Assembly (NCBI GenBank): GCA_963828075.1
Contig: CAWHDH010000017.1
Coordinates: 1,268,702-1,332,701, forward strand
DNA length: 64,000 bases
DNA from: JACCYI01 sp963828075
GTDB lineage: Bacteria > Actinomycetota > Thermoleophilia > Solirubrobacterales > Solirubrobacteraceae
Direction: 5' to 3'
A program made the translations under genes and the position numbers. Below are positions 27,103 to 35,479 of the stretch, piece by piece. The first letter of the stretch is position 1, and every line of letters begins with the position of its first letter. The notes beneath the pieces are model-generated. The model was not told where the DNA came from and did not search any database. It saw only the letters and a program-made list of their open reading frames with translations.

Positions 27103-28407
27103 ATGGGTCCCCACCAGGAATACGTCCTGCGCACGGTCGAGGAGCGCGGTGTCCGCTTCGTGCGGCTGTGGTTCGTCGACGTCCTCGGCCTGCTGAAGTC
27201 GTTCGCGATCCCCGTCTCCGAGCTCGAGGCGGCGCTCGAGGAGGGCGTGAGCGTCGACGGCTCGGCGCTCGAGGGCTCCGTCCGCCTGGCCGAGCGCGAC
27301 GTCATCGCCCACCCCGACCCCGGCACGTTCCAGATCCTGCCGTGGCGGCCCGGCTCGCTGGTGGCGCGAATGTTCTGCGACGTGCGGATGCCCGACGGCT
27401 CGGGCTTCGCCGGCGACTCGCGCGAGGCGCTGCGGCGGGTGCTGAGCCAGGCCGCCGCGCTCGGCTACACGTTCCAGGTCGGTGCGGAGATCGAGTTCTT
27501 CTGCTTCGCCGCCCCCGGCGACGGCGAGCCGCCCGTCCCGCTCGACGACGGCGCGTACTACGACCTCACCCCGCTCGACGCCGCCTCGGACTTCCGCCGC
27601 CGGACGATCGAGCACCTCGAGCAGATGAGCATCCCGGTCAAGGCGTCGCACCACGAGGTCGCGCCCTCCCAGCACGAGATCGACCTCCACCACACCGACG
27701 CGCTCTCGATGGCCGACGCCGTCACCACGTTCCGGATCGCCGTCAAGGAGGTCGCTCGGGAGGACGGCACGTTCGCGACGTTCATGCCCAAGCCGCTCGA
27801 CGACCACCCCGGGTCGGGAATGCACCTGCACCTGTCGCTGTTCCGCGGCGACGAGAACGCGTTCTTCATTCCCGGCCGCGAGCGCCCGCTGTCGGACACC
27901 GGCTCGGCCTTCCTGGCCGGCGTGCTGGCCCACGCGCCCGAGCTCAGCGCGGTGACCAACCAGTGGGTGAACTCCTACAAGCGGCTCCTGACCGGCTTCG
28001 AGGCGCCGGCGGCCGTCGGCTGGAGCCGCCACGCGAGCTCGGCGCTGGTCAGGGTGCCGTCGAACCGCCCGGGCCGCGCGCGGGCGGCCCGGATCGAGCT
28101 GCGCTCCCCCGATCCCGGCGCCAACCCGTATCTCTGCTTCGCGCTCGTCCTGGCCGCCGGCCTGCGCGGGATCGAGCGGGGCTACGAGCTCGGGGCCGAG
28201 ACGGTCGAGGAGGGTGACGACGGGCTCGTGCGGATGCCCGAGGACCTGCGCGAGGCGACCGATCGCTTCGAGGCCTCCGAGCTCGCCCGCGAGGCGCTCG
28301 GGGAGCGGCTGTGCGACTGGTACGTGGCCAACAAGCGGCGCGAGTGGGGCGAGCACGCCCGGCGGGTGACCGAGCTCGAGCGCCGCCGCTACCTGCGGTT
28401 GCTGTGA
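27103..28407 (+). CDS. Glutamine synthetase family protein (type I-like)
   Basis: This 434-residue GS-fold protein starts at ATG 27103. The N-terminal beta-grasp region (FVRLWFVDVLGLLKSFAIP, DGSALEGSVRLAERDVIAHPD) is present. The catalytic domain has QVGAEIEFFCF (metal Glu), SHHEVAPSQHEIDL, GSGMHLHLSLF (ATP/metal His), NQWVNSYKRLLTGFEAP and RIELRSPDPGANPYLCFAL. Length is typical of GSI-alpha, and I see no clear adenylylation loop tyrosine motif. It is translationally coupled (GTGA) to the GlnR-like gene that follows. It may be the ammonium-assimilating enzyme or a GlnA-like paralogue acting on another amine; context with nitrate reduction favours nitrogen assimilation. Confidence 0.88.
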   Translation: MGPHQEYVLRTVEERGVRFVRLWFVDVLGLLKSFAIPVSELEAALEEGVSVDGSALEGSVRLAERDVIAHPDPGTFQILPWRPGSLVARMFCDVRMPDGSGFAGDSREALRRVLSQAAALGYTFQVGAEIEFFCFAAPGDGEPPVPLDDGAYYDLTPLDAASDFRRRTIEHLEQMSIPVKASHHEVAPSQHEIDLHHTDALSMADAVTTFRIAVKEVAREDGTFATFMPKPLDDHPGSGMHLHLSLFRGDENAFFIPGRERPLSDTGSAFLAGVLAHAPELSAVTNQWVNSYKRLLTGFEAPAAVGWSRHASSALVRVPSNRPGRARAARIELRSPDPGANPYLCFALVLAAGLRGIERGYELGAETVEEGDDGLVRMPEDLREATDRFEASELAREALGERLCDWYVANKRREWGEHARRVTELERRRYLRLL

Positions 28408-29102
28408 GCCGCGACGCCTGGATCTACGCGGCCGAGGCCGATCGCGCCGGCGAGGCCGCCCGCCTGCTCGCCGAGCTCGGGTTCAGCCCGCGCCGCGTCG
28501 AGGCCAACGGGACGCTGCGCCCGAAGGGCGGCGACGAGGGCGCGCCGGCGCGCCAGCCCGGCCTCGTGCTCGTGATGGGGCCCGAGGCGGCGCTGTGCGC
28601 GCGCCTGGACGCCGACGAGGAGCTCGGCGACGTCCCGCTCGTGCTCGCCGTCGAGCCCGGGGAGCTCGCCGGTGGCGAGGAGCTGCTCGACGGCCACGAG
28701 CTGATCGTCGCGCCGCTGGTCGCCGAGGAGCTGCGCGCGCGGATCGCCCGCGCCCGCCGCCGGGTCAACGGCGTCGACGCCGACGAGGCCATCCGCGTCG
28801 GCACGTTGAAGGTCGACTTCGCCACCTACCAGGTGACGATCGACGGCCGGCCCGTGGACTTCACCTACATGGAGTACGAGCTCCTGAAGTTCCTCATCAC
28901 CCACCCGGGGCGCGTCTTCTCCCGCGAGGCGCTCCTCTCGCGGGTCTGGGGCTACGACTACTACGGCGGTGCCCGCACGGTCGACGTCCACGTCCGGCGG
29001 CTGCGGGCCAAGCTGGGCGCCGAGCACGCGGCGCGGATCAAGACCGTGCGCAGCGTCGGCTACCGCTTCGAGGCCGGGGACATCCACGCGGCGCTGAGCT
29101 GA
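28404..29102 (+). CDS. glnR: GlnR-like OmpR-family nitrogen regulator
   Basis: This 232-residue protein starts at GTG 28404 inside the stop of the glutamine-synthetase-like gene. The N-terminal 120 residues form a receiver-like domain without an obvious phosphorylatable Asp context, as in orphan GlnR proteins. The C-terminal winged helix is very close in pattern to actinobacterial GlnR: FTYMEYELLKFLITHPGRVF, SRVWGYDYYGGARTVDVHVR, RLRAKLG and TVRSVGYRFEAG. GlnR controls nitrate, nitrite and ammonium assimilation genes in actinobacteria. Here it sits between two such units, both preceded by GlnR-like boxes. Confidence 0.87.
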   Translation: MSRDAWIYAAEADRAGEAARLLAELGFSPRRVEANGTLRPKGGDEGAPARQPGLVLVMGPEAALCARLDADEELGDVPLVLAVEPGELAGGEELLDGHELIVAPLVAEELRARIARARRRVNGVDADEAIRVGTLKVDFATYQVTIDGRPVDFTYMEYELLKFLITHPGRVFSREALLSRVWGYDYYGGARTVDVHVRRLRAKLGAEHAARIKTVRSVGYRFEAGDIHAALS

Positions 29103-29103
29103 G

Positions 29104-29141
29104 TTCACGCGCTGGAAACGCGGCGCGCACGAACGCGAAAC
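29104..29141 (+). promoter_or_regulatory. Candidate GlnR box upstream of narK
   Basis: Four five-base elements, TTCAC (29104), GAAAC (29115), CGCAC (29126) and GAAAC (29137), are each separated by exactly six bases. This is the GlnR consensus gTnAC-n6-GaAAC-n6-gTnAC-n6-GaAAC, with both GAAAC b-sites exact and placed 22 bases (two helical turns) apart. It fills the 53-base gap between glnR and narK and begins just after the glnR stop codon. Confidence 0.7.
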
Positions 29142-29155
29142 CGCCGCACCCGAGC

Positions 29156-30703
29156 ATGACGCGCATGAGCACGACGATCGCACCGACACCCGCCCAGGCC
29201 CCTGCCGCCGGCTCCGGCCGCCGGGGCCGCTGGATCGACCACTGGGATCCAGAGGACGAGGCGTTCTGGGAGTCGACCGGACGCAGGATCGCGCGCAAGA
29301 ACCTCGCGCTCTCGATCTTCGCCGAGCACCTCGGCTTCTCGATCTGGGTGCTGTGGACGATCGTCGTGTTGAACCTCGCGAACGTCGGCATCGTCCTGTC
29401 GGTCTCCGAGCTGTTCCTGCTCGTCGCGGTCCCGAACCTCGTCGGCTCGATCCTGCGCATCCCCTACACGTTCGCCGTCCCGCGCTTCGGCGGTCGTGCC
29501 TGGACGACGATCAGCGCCTCGCTGCTGATCATCCCGGCGCTGCTGCTGGCGATCGTCGTGCCGAGCGGCTGGCTCGCGGAGCAGGGCCACGACACCCAGC
29601 TGTGGGTGCTGATCGCGTGCGCCGCGACGGCGGGGTTCGGGGGCGGGAACTTCTCGTCCTCGATGGCCAACATCTCGTTCTTCTATCCCGAGGGCCGCAA
29701 GGGCTTCGCGCTCGGGATCAACGCGGCCGGCGGCAACCTCGGCGTCGCCTCCGCCCAGCTGCTGGTGCCGCTGGTGATCATCGTCGGCGTCCCGGCCGCC
29801 GCGGTGAAGCTCCCCGCGCACAACGTCCACCTCGCGTACGCCGGGCTGATGTGGCTGCCGCTGATCGCGATCGCCGCGCTCGGCGCGTGGCGCTACATGG
29901 ACAGCCTCACGCAGGCCAAGGCGGACAAGGCGTCCTACGTCGCCGCGCTGCGCTACGGGCAGACGTGGGTGATGTCGTTCCTCTACATCGGGACGTTCGG
30001 CTCGTTCATCGGCTTCTCGTTCGCGCTCCCGCTGGTGATCAAGAACACGTTCCCGGAGTTCCTGGCCGGCCACCCGTTCATCGCCACCTACCTCGCGGGC
30101 CTCGGCTTCGTCGGCGCGCTGATCGGCTCGGTGGCGCGGCCGCTGGGCGGCTGGCTGTCGGACCGCGTCGGCGGCGCGCGCGTCACCCTCGCCGTGTTCG
30201 GAGGCATGGCGCTGGCGACCGGCGCGGCGATCGCCGGCGTGCAGGAGCGCAGCTTCGCGCTGTTCTTCGGCTCCTACATGGTCGTCTTCCTGCTGGCGGG
30301 GATGGGGAACGGCTCGACGTACAAGATGATCCCGACGATCTTCGCCGTGCTCGGCCGCCACGAGGCGGCGGAGAAAGGCCTGGAGGAGAAGGCCGCGGCG
30401 GTGGAGTTCAAGCGCCGGGCGGCGGCGGTGATCGGCATCGCCGGCGCGATCGGCGCCTTCGGCGGCTTCATGATCCAGGTCGTGCTGCGGCAGGCCAGCC
30501 TCGGCGTGTCCGCGGCCGTCAAGGCCGCCGAGACCCCGGCCGAGAAGGTGGCCATCGCCGCCGCGAACGCCGACTGGTCGGTCCCCGCCCTGTGGGTCTT
30601 CCTCGGCTCCTACGTCGTGTTCGCCGGCGTCACGTGGTTCGTCTACCTGCGGACGAGCTTCGCGACCGAGCGGATCCCCAGCCTCGCCTACGCCTCGGTC
30701 TAG
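29156..30703 (+). CDS. narK: Nitrate/nitrite transporter, MFS NarK/NasA type
   Basis: This 515-residue membrane protein belongs to the nitrate-nitrite porter branch of the MFS, with about 12 helices. Family features include GFGGGNFSSSMANISFFYP followed by GRKGFALGINAAGGNLG (nitrate signature in TM5 region) and LPLVIKNTFP. Near 30290 AGMGNGSTYKMIPTIFAVLG forms the second signature. The N-terminal soluble tail has WIDHWDPEDEAFWESTGRRIARKNL, which is usual for actinobacterial NarK. ATG 29156 is taken as start; ATG 29165 is an alternative, and neither has a strong ribosome-binding site. It would bring in nitrate for the reductase at 22978. Confidence 0.92.
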   Translation: MTRMSTTIAPTPAQAPAAGSGRRGRWIDHWDPEDEAFWESTGRRIARKNLALSIFAEHLGFSIWVLWTIVVLNLANVGIVLSVSELFLLVAVPNLVGSILRIPYTFAVPRFGGRAWTTISASLLIIPALLLAIVVPSGWLAEQGHDTQLWVLIACAATAGFGGGNFSSSMANISFFYPEGRKGFALGINAAGGNLGVASAQLLVPLVIIVGVPAAAVKLPAHNVHLAYAGLMWLPLIAIAALGAWRYMDSLTQAKADKASYVAALRYGQTWVMSFLYIGTFGSFIGFSFALPLVIKNTFPEFLAGHPFIATYLAGLGFVGALIGSVARPLGGWLSDRVGGARVTLAVFGGMALATGAAIAGVQERSFALFFGSYMVVFLLAGMGNGSTYKMIPTIFAVLGRHEAAEKGLEEKAAAVEFKRRAAAVIGIAGAIGAFGGFMIQVVLRQASLGVSAAVKAAETPAEKVAIAAANADWSVPALWVFLGSYVVFAGVTWFVYLRTSFATERIPSLAYASV

Positions 30704-31692
30704 AAGCGCTTACGCAATCGCGGGAGGACATCTGCCGCGAACTGATCGAGGAAGCGCGACTGGTCCTGGCCGGGCCCATGGAAGACCAGGTGAGTGAACC
30801 CGAGCTCGACGTAGGGCGCGATCCGCTCGACGACGTCGTCGGGATCGCTGGAGACGATGAAGCGGGTGTGGGCGCGGTCGGCCGCCGCGTCCGCCAGCCG
30901 CTCCATCTCGATCGGGTCGTCGACGTCGCGCTTCTCCTCCGGGGTCAGCGCGAGCGCGGCCCACCAGGCGCAGGCGTCGCGGGCGAAGGCCTCGTCGTGG
31001 TCGTAGGAGACCTTGATCTCGATCATCCGCTCGATCGCGGCGCTGTCGCGGCCCGCGCCCTCAGCGCCCTCGTGGACCTTGTCGAGCAGGTCGCGGTAGA
31101 GCTGCGGGTCCTTGCCGCTCGTGCAGATGAAGCCGTCGCCGAGCCGGCCGGCGAGCTTGGCGGCCAGCGGGCCGGACGCCGCCATCAGGATCGGGACGGG
31201 CTCGTCCGGGCGGTCGTAGACCGTGGCCCGCTCGCAGCGGTAGAACTGCCCCTCGAAGTCGACGCGCTCCTCGGTCCACAGGCGGCGCATGAGCTCGACC
31301 GCCTCGGCGAGGCGCTGGCGGCGCTCCTTGCCCCCGGGCCACGGCAGGCCGGTGGGCGCGGTCTCGTTGAGCGCCTCCCCCGTCCCCACGCCGAGGAAGA
31401 CCCGGCCAGGCGACAGGCAGGCGAGCGTCGCGAAATGCTGGGCGACGACCGACGGGTGGTAGCGCAGCGTCGGCGTCAGGACGCTCGTGCCGAGCCGCGC
31501 GGTCTTCGCCCGCTCGCCGAGCGCCCCGAGCCAGGCCAGCGCCGCCGGCCCATGCCCACCGTGGTGGCGCCAGGGCTGGAAGTGGTCGGAGATCGCGATG
31601 GAGCCGAGGCCGAGGGCCTCGGCCTGGACGCTGTAGTCGAGCAGCTCGCGCGGGGCGAACTGCTCTGCGGATGCCTTGTAGCCGTAGAGCAC
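30700..31692 (-). CDS. F420-dependent glucose-6-phosphate dehydrogenase-like LLM enzyme
   Basis: This 330-residue bacterial-luciferase-like (LLM) TIM barrel starts at GTG 31692 (LYGYKASAEQFAPRELLDYS). IAISDHFQPWRHHGGHGPAA and VFLGVGTGEALNETAPTG match the Fgd group, where the His and Glu residues in these loops act in hydride transfer from glucose-6-phosphate to F420. ILMAASGPLAAKLAGRLGDG is a phosphate/cofactor-binding segment. The nearby fbiC-cofC-cofE genes supply F420. Related LLM enzymes act on other sugars or alcohols, so substrate identity is likely but not certain. Its stop overlaps that of narK in convergent orientation. Confidence 0.82.
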   Translation of the reverse strand: MLYGYKASAEQFAPRELLDYSVQAEALGLGSIAISDHFQPWRHHGGHGPAALAWLGALGERAKTARLGTSVLTPTLRYHPSVVAQHFATLACLSPGRVFLGVGTGEALNETAPTGLPWPGGKERRQRLAEAVELMRRLWTEERVDFEGQFYRCERATVYDRPDEPVPILMAASGPLAAKLAGRLGDGFICTSGKDPQLYRDLLDKVHEGAEGAGRDSAAIERMIEIKVSYDHDEAFARDACAWWAALALTPEEKRDVDDPIEMERLADAAADRAHTRFIVSSDPDDVVERIAPYVELGFTHLVFHGPGQDQSRFLDQFAADVLPRLRKRF

Positions 31693-31710
31693 GCGGCGGA
31701 GCCTACGCGG

Positions 31711-32547
31711 CTACGGGTACCAGCCGCCATGAGGCCCCTGGCAGTGCAAGATCCGAGGCGCCGGTCGGATCAGCAGCCGCTGCGTGGTCTCGCGTCCGCG
31801 CACCCGGTAGCGAGTGCGAATCCCCGTGGCGGGTCCGATGACCAAACCTTCGTGGTCGCCCCGGAGTAACCCCTCGCAGCCGTTCGGCGACAACCGCATC
31901 GTCGCGATCAGGGTCAGCGAGCTTCCCGGAGCGATCGACTGCGGCAGCGCGTGGTCGCGCGCGGACGCCCCGTACGGCACGTGCCGGACGCGTTCGAGGC
32001 GCAACGCAGGCGGGATGCCCTCGATGTCCGCCGCGAGGAGCGTGATCGGGTGGCGGCCGTCGTTGCGGATCTCGAACCTCGGCCGGAGGACGCGGCCCTC
32101 GCGGGCATCGCACTGATCGCCGCCAAAGCACTCGGGCGCAGTGGCGGACACCGGATGACGGAACGCGTAGGCGGCCGGAACGGCGAGGAGCACGACGGCG
32201 ACCGCGGTCGCCGCGGCGACGACGCGGGGACGCGGCCGCCCGAGGGGCCTGCCCGGTCTCGACGGCAGCCGGCGGATGAGGAAGGCGGCGATGAGCCACA
32301 GCACGAGCGGCCGGCTCGACCACTCATGGGAAGCGGGCGGAACCTCCACGTCGGCATAGACCAGGCGCTCGATCAGCCAGAACGGCAAGATCAAGGCGAG
32401 CCCGGTCAGCACCCACGCCGAGGCGAGGCCCACAGCACGATCCAGTAGCGCGGACGCGCTGCGGCCGGCCAGCTCGCCGCCGCCTCGGCGGTGATGCTGG
32501 TCGTCGCCATGGGCGCGAGCGTACTCACGCCATCCGCCGCGCGCCAT
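31711..32547 (-). CDS. Membrane-anchored protein with extracytoplasmic domain, unknown function
   Basis: This is a protein of up to 278 residues with three hydrophobic segments (LASAWVLTGLALILPFWLIERL, cut short here: first 20 residues suffice; RPLVLWLIAAFLIRRLP; VVAAATAVAVVLLAVPAAYAF in part). A beta-rich external domain with paired cysteines follows (ECFGGDQCDAREGRVLRPRF, FEIRNDGRHPITLLAADIEG, NGCEGLLRGDHEGLVIGP). The start is uncertain: ATG 32547 gives the longest product, while GTG 32433 would begin directly at the first helix. I do not recognise the family. It is divergent from fbiC across only 36 bases. Confidence 0.6.
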   Translation of the reverse strand: MARGGWREYARAHGDDQHHRRGGGELAGRSASALLDRAVGLASAWVLTGLALILPFWLIERLVYADVEVPPASHEWSSRPLVLWLIAAFLIRRLPSRPGRPLGRPRPRVVAAATAVAVVLLAVPAAYAFRHPVSATAPECFGGDQCDAREGRVLRPRFEIRNDGRHPITLLAADIEGIPPALRLERVRHVPYGASARDHALPQSIAPGSSLTLIATMRLSPNGCEGLLRGDHEGLVIGPATGIRTRYRVRGRETTQRLLIRPAPRILHCQGPHGGWYP

Positions 32548-32583
32548 AGCCCATCTGTCCACCTCGGTAACGTCCGTCGCCGC

Positions 32584-34803
32584 ATGCGACGCCGCGTCAC
32601 CTTCTCGCGCAACGAGACCCTCTCGCTCTCGCGCACGTGCCGCTGCTACTGCAAGTACTGCGCGTTCGCGACCCACAAGCCGCACCTCCACGAGCCCGAC
32701 GAGGTCCTGGCGATGCTCGACCGCGCGAGCCGGGGCGGTCGCATCAAGGAGCTGCTGGTCCTCACCGGCGAGGCGCCCGACCACCACCCGGGCGTCCAGG
32801 CGAAGCTCGAGGCGCTCGGCCACGCCGACTTCACCGCATACGTGGTGTGGGTATGCGAGCGGGCGCTCGAGCGCGGGCTGCTGCCGCACACGAACCTCGG
32901 CGTCCTGAGCCGCGGGGACCTCGCCCGCCTGCGCGAGGTGACCGCCTCGCAGGGCCTGATGCTCGAGTCGGTCAACCCCGACCTCGTCGCCCACCAGGGG
33001 TCGCCGACCAAGCACCCCGCCCGCCGCCTCGACACGATCCGCGCCGCCGGCGAGCTGCGCATCCCGTTCACCAGCGGCATCCTCGTCGGGATCGGCGAGA
33101 GCGAGGCCGACCGGATCGCGTCGCTCGAGGCGCTCGCCGCGGTGCACGCCGAGTTCGGCCACCTGCAGGAGGTCATCCTCCAGAACTTCGTCCCGCACCA
33201 GAGCTACTACGGCCGCGAGCCGGCCGAGATCGCCGGCGCGGCCGCCGCGGACTACTGGCGCACCGGCGTCGGCGAGCGGCCGCACGAGCCGCTTCCCGGC
33301 TGGGCGGCGGCGGGCGATCCGGTGACGATCGAGTCGATGAAGACGCTGATCGCCGAGACGCGGCGGCTGATGCCCGATGTCGGGATCCAGGTGCCGCCGA
33401 ACCTCGCGGACTGGTGGCCCGAGCTCGTCGCCGCCGGCGCGACCGACCTCGGCGGCCTGAGCGCCAACGGCGACCACATCTCGCCCGAGCACCCCTTCCC
33501 CTCCCCCAAGCAGGTCCGCCGGCGCCTCGCCGAGGACGGCGTCGCGGTCACCGAGCGACTGTGCGTCTACCCGCAGTACATCGACCCGGAGTGGGTCGCC
33601 CAGGGCGTGCTCGACACGATCCGGGCGCGCTACTGGTCCTTCATCCCGCGCCGCGGCTCCGGCCGTCGCGAGGAGCGCGCGATCGACCGCGACCTCGTCC
33701 CGAACGCGATCGAGCGCGCACGCGAGGGCGCGATGCTGAGCGCCGACGAGCTGACCGCCCTGTTCGCCGAGGACCGCCCGGAGGCGATCGAGGAGATCCG
33801 CGCGGCGGCCGACGAGCTGCGCGCCGAGCTGGCGGGCGACACCGTCACCTACGTCGTCAACCGCAACGTCAACGTCTCGAACATCTGCATCGTCGGCTGC
33901 GCGTTCTGCGGCTTCGGCCAGGGCAAGCGCTCGCCGGACGCCTACGAGCACGATCGCGCCGAGTTCGCCCGGCGCCTGGAGGAGGCCGTGGCCTTCGGGG
34001 CGACGGAGGTCTGCATCCAGTCGGGCATCCACCCGGACTGGGGCCTCGAGGACTACCTCGGCTGGCTGCGCTTCGCCCGCGAGGTCGCGCCGCAGCTGCA
34101 CCTGCACGCCTACTCGCCGATGGAGATCGCGCATATGTGCGACGTCTCCGGCCTGGCCCCGCGCGAGGTCATGGCACGGCTGCGCGACGCCGGGCTCGGC
34201 TCCACCCCGGGCACCGCGGCGGAGGTCCTCCACGACGGCGTCCGCGAGCGCATCTCGCCGAACAAGCTGCCGGTCGCGCGCTGGGTCGAGATCATCGAGG
34301 CCTCCCACGCCGAGGGCCTGCGCTCGACCGCCACGGTGATGTTCGGCCACATCGAGGAACCGTGGGAGCTCGCCGAGCACATGCGGGTCATCCGCGAGGT
34401 CCAGGCGCGCACCGGCGGCTTCACCGAGTTCGTCCCGCTCTCCTTCATCCCGTTCCACACGCTGCTCGGGCGCACCCACGGCGTCGAGGAGATCTCGCGC
34501 GAGGAGAACCTCAAGCACACCGCCGTGTTCCGGCTGGCGCTCGGCCGCGCCGTCACCAACCTCCAGGCGAGCTGGGTGAAGATGGGGCTCGACGCCGCCA
34601 CCGAGGCACTGCGCTGGGGCGTCAACGACCTCGGCGGGACGCTGATGGAGGAGTCGATCTCCCGGATGGCCGGCTCCTACCACGGCGTCCGCCTCGAGCC
34701 CCAGGACCTCATCGGCGCGGCGCACCGCGCGGGCCGCCCGGCGGCCGAGCGCACGACGCTGTACGAGATCCGCGCCCGCCACGCGGTCCCGGCCGCGGCC
34801 TAA
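32584..34803 (+). CDS. fbiC: 7,8-didemethyl-8-hydroxy-5-deazariboflavin (Fo) synthase
   Basis: This 739-residue bifunctional radical-SAM enzyme makes Fo, the chromophore of F420, from tyrosine and a flavin precursor. Each half carries its own CxxxCxxC cluster motif: CRCYCKYCAF near residue 20 (CofG half) and CIVGCAFCGFGQGKRSP near 430 (CofH half). Other matches are LVLTGEAPDHHPGVQ, LPHTNLGVLSRGDL, GGLSANGDHISPEHPFP, ICIQ-type CIQSGIHPDWGLEDY and HAYSPMEIAHM. The start was set at ATG 32584 (MRRRVTFSRNETLSLSRTC), since the 31 upstream codons lack conservation-like features. It heads the fbiC-cofC-cofE operon. Confidence 0.95.
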   Translation: MRRRVTFSRNETLSLSRTCRCYCKYCAFATHKPHLHEPDEVLAMLDRASRGGRIKELLVLTGEAPDHHPGVQAKLEALGHADFTAYVVWVCERALERGLLPHTNLGVLSRGDLARLREVTASQGLMLESVNPDLVAHQGSPTKHPARRLDTIRAAGELRIPFTSGILVGIGESEADRIASLEALAAVHAEFGHLQEVILQNFVPHQSYYGREPAEIAGAAAADYWRTGVGERPHEPLPGWAAAGDPVTIESMKTLIAETRRLMPDVGIQVPPNLADWWPELVAAGATDLGGLSANGDHISPEHPFPSPKQVRRRLAEDGVAVTERLCVYPQYIDPEWVAQGVLDTIRARYWSFIPRRGSGRREERAIDRDLVPNAIERAREGAMLSADELTALFAEDRPEAIEEIRAAADELRAELAGDTVTYVVNRNVNVSNICIVGCAFCGFGQGKRSPDAYEHDRAEFARRLEEAVAFGATEVCIQSGIHPDWGLEDYLGWLRFAREVAPQLHLHAYSPMEIAHMCDVSGLAPREVMARLRDAGLGSTPGTAAEVLHDGVRERISPNKLPVARWVEIIEASHAEGLRSTATVMFGHIEEPWELAEHMRVIREVQARTGGFTEFVPLSFIPFHTLLGRTHGVEEISREENLKHTAVFRLALGRAVTNLQASWVKMGLDAATEALRWGVNDLGGTLMEESISRMAGSYHGVRLEPQDLIGAAHRAGRPAAERTTLYEIRARHAVPAAA

Positions 34804-34813
34804 GATCCGCCGC

Positions 34814-35479
34814 GTGCGCACGATCGCCGTCCTCCCCGTCAAGTCGTTCGGGCGCGCCAAGCAGCGCATCGCCGAGGCGGTCGATCCCGAGGGGCGCCGG
34901 ATCCTGGCCGAAGCGATGGTCGACGACGTGCTCGACGCGCTCAAGCGCGTCGCCGGCTTCGACGGCATCGTCGTCGTCACCGCCGAGCCGCGGGCGAAGG
35001 CGCTCGCGGTCGCAGCCCGCGCGATGATCGTCCACGACGACCGCGAGGCCGGGCAGTCGGCCGCCGCCGAGCTCGGGATCGGCGCCGCGCTCGAGCTGGG
35101 GGCGGAACGCGCGCTGCTCGTCCCCGGCGACTGCCCGTGGCTGGACCCGGGGCAGGTCGACCGGCTCCTGGACGCCTACCCCGAGGCCGGCGTGGTCATC
35201 GTCCCGGATCGCCACGGGCACGGCACGAACGCGCTCCTGCTCTCGCCGCCCGGCGCCGTCGCACCCGCGTTCGGCCCGGGCTCGTTCGCCCGCCACGCGG
35301 CGCGCGCCCATGCCGCGGGCGCCGTGGTCCGGGTGGCCGAGGTGCCGTCGCTCGGGCTCGACGTCGACACGCCGGACGACCTCGCGGCCCTGCGGACGGC
35401 GCTCGACGCGCGGCCGGGCGGGGCGGCGCGCACGCGCAGCGTGCTCGGCCGCCTCTCGCCCGCGCTCAGCGCCGGGTGA
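34814..35479 (+). CDS. cofC: 2-phospho-L-lactate (phosphoenolpyruvate) guanylyltransferase
   Basis: This 221-residue nucleotidyltransferase of the CofC/FbiD family activates phospholactate or phosphoenolpyruvate with GTP for CofD. It starts at GTG 34814, ten bases after fbiC. The N-terminal VLPVKSFGRAKQRIAEAV carries the nucleotide-binding loop. VPGDCPWLDPGQVDRLL gives the metal-binding Asp, and VIVPDRHGHGTNALLLSPP and LGLDVDTPDDLAAL are family signatures. The stop overlaps the start of cofE (GTGA), so the two are translationally coupled. Confidence 0.94.
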   Translation: MRTIAVLPVKSFGRAKQRIAEAVDPEGRRILAEAMVDDVLDALKRVAGFDGIVVVTAEPRAKALAVAARAMIVHDDREAGQSAAAELGIGAALELGAERALLVPGDCPWLDPGQVDRLLDAYPEAGVVIVPDRHGHGTNALLLSPPGAVAPAFGPGSFARHAARAHAAGAVVRVAEVPSLGLDVDTPDDLAALRTALDARPGGAARTRSVLGRLSPALSAG

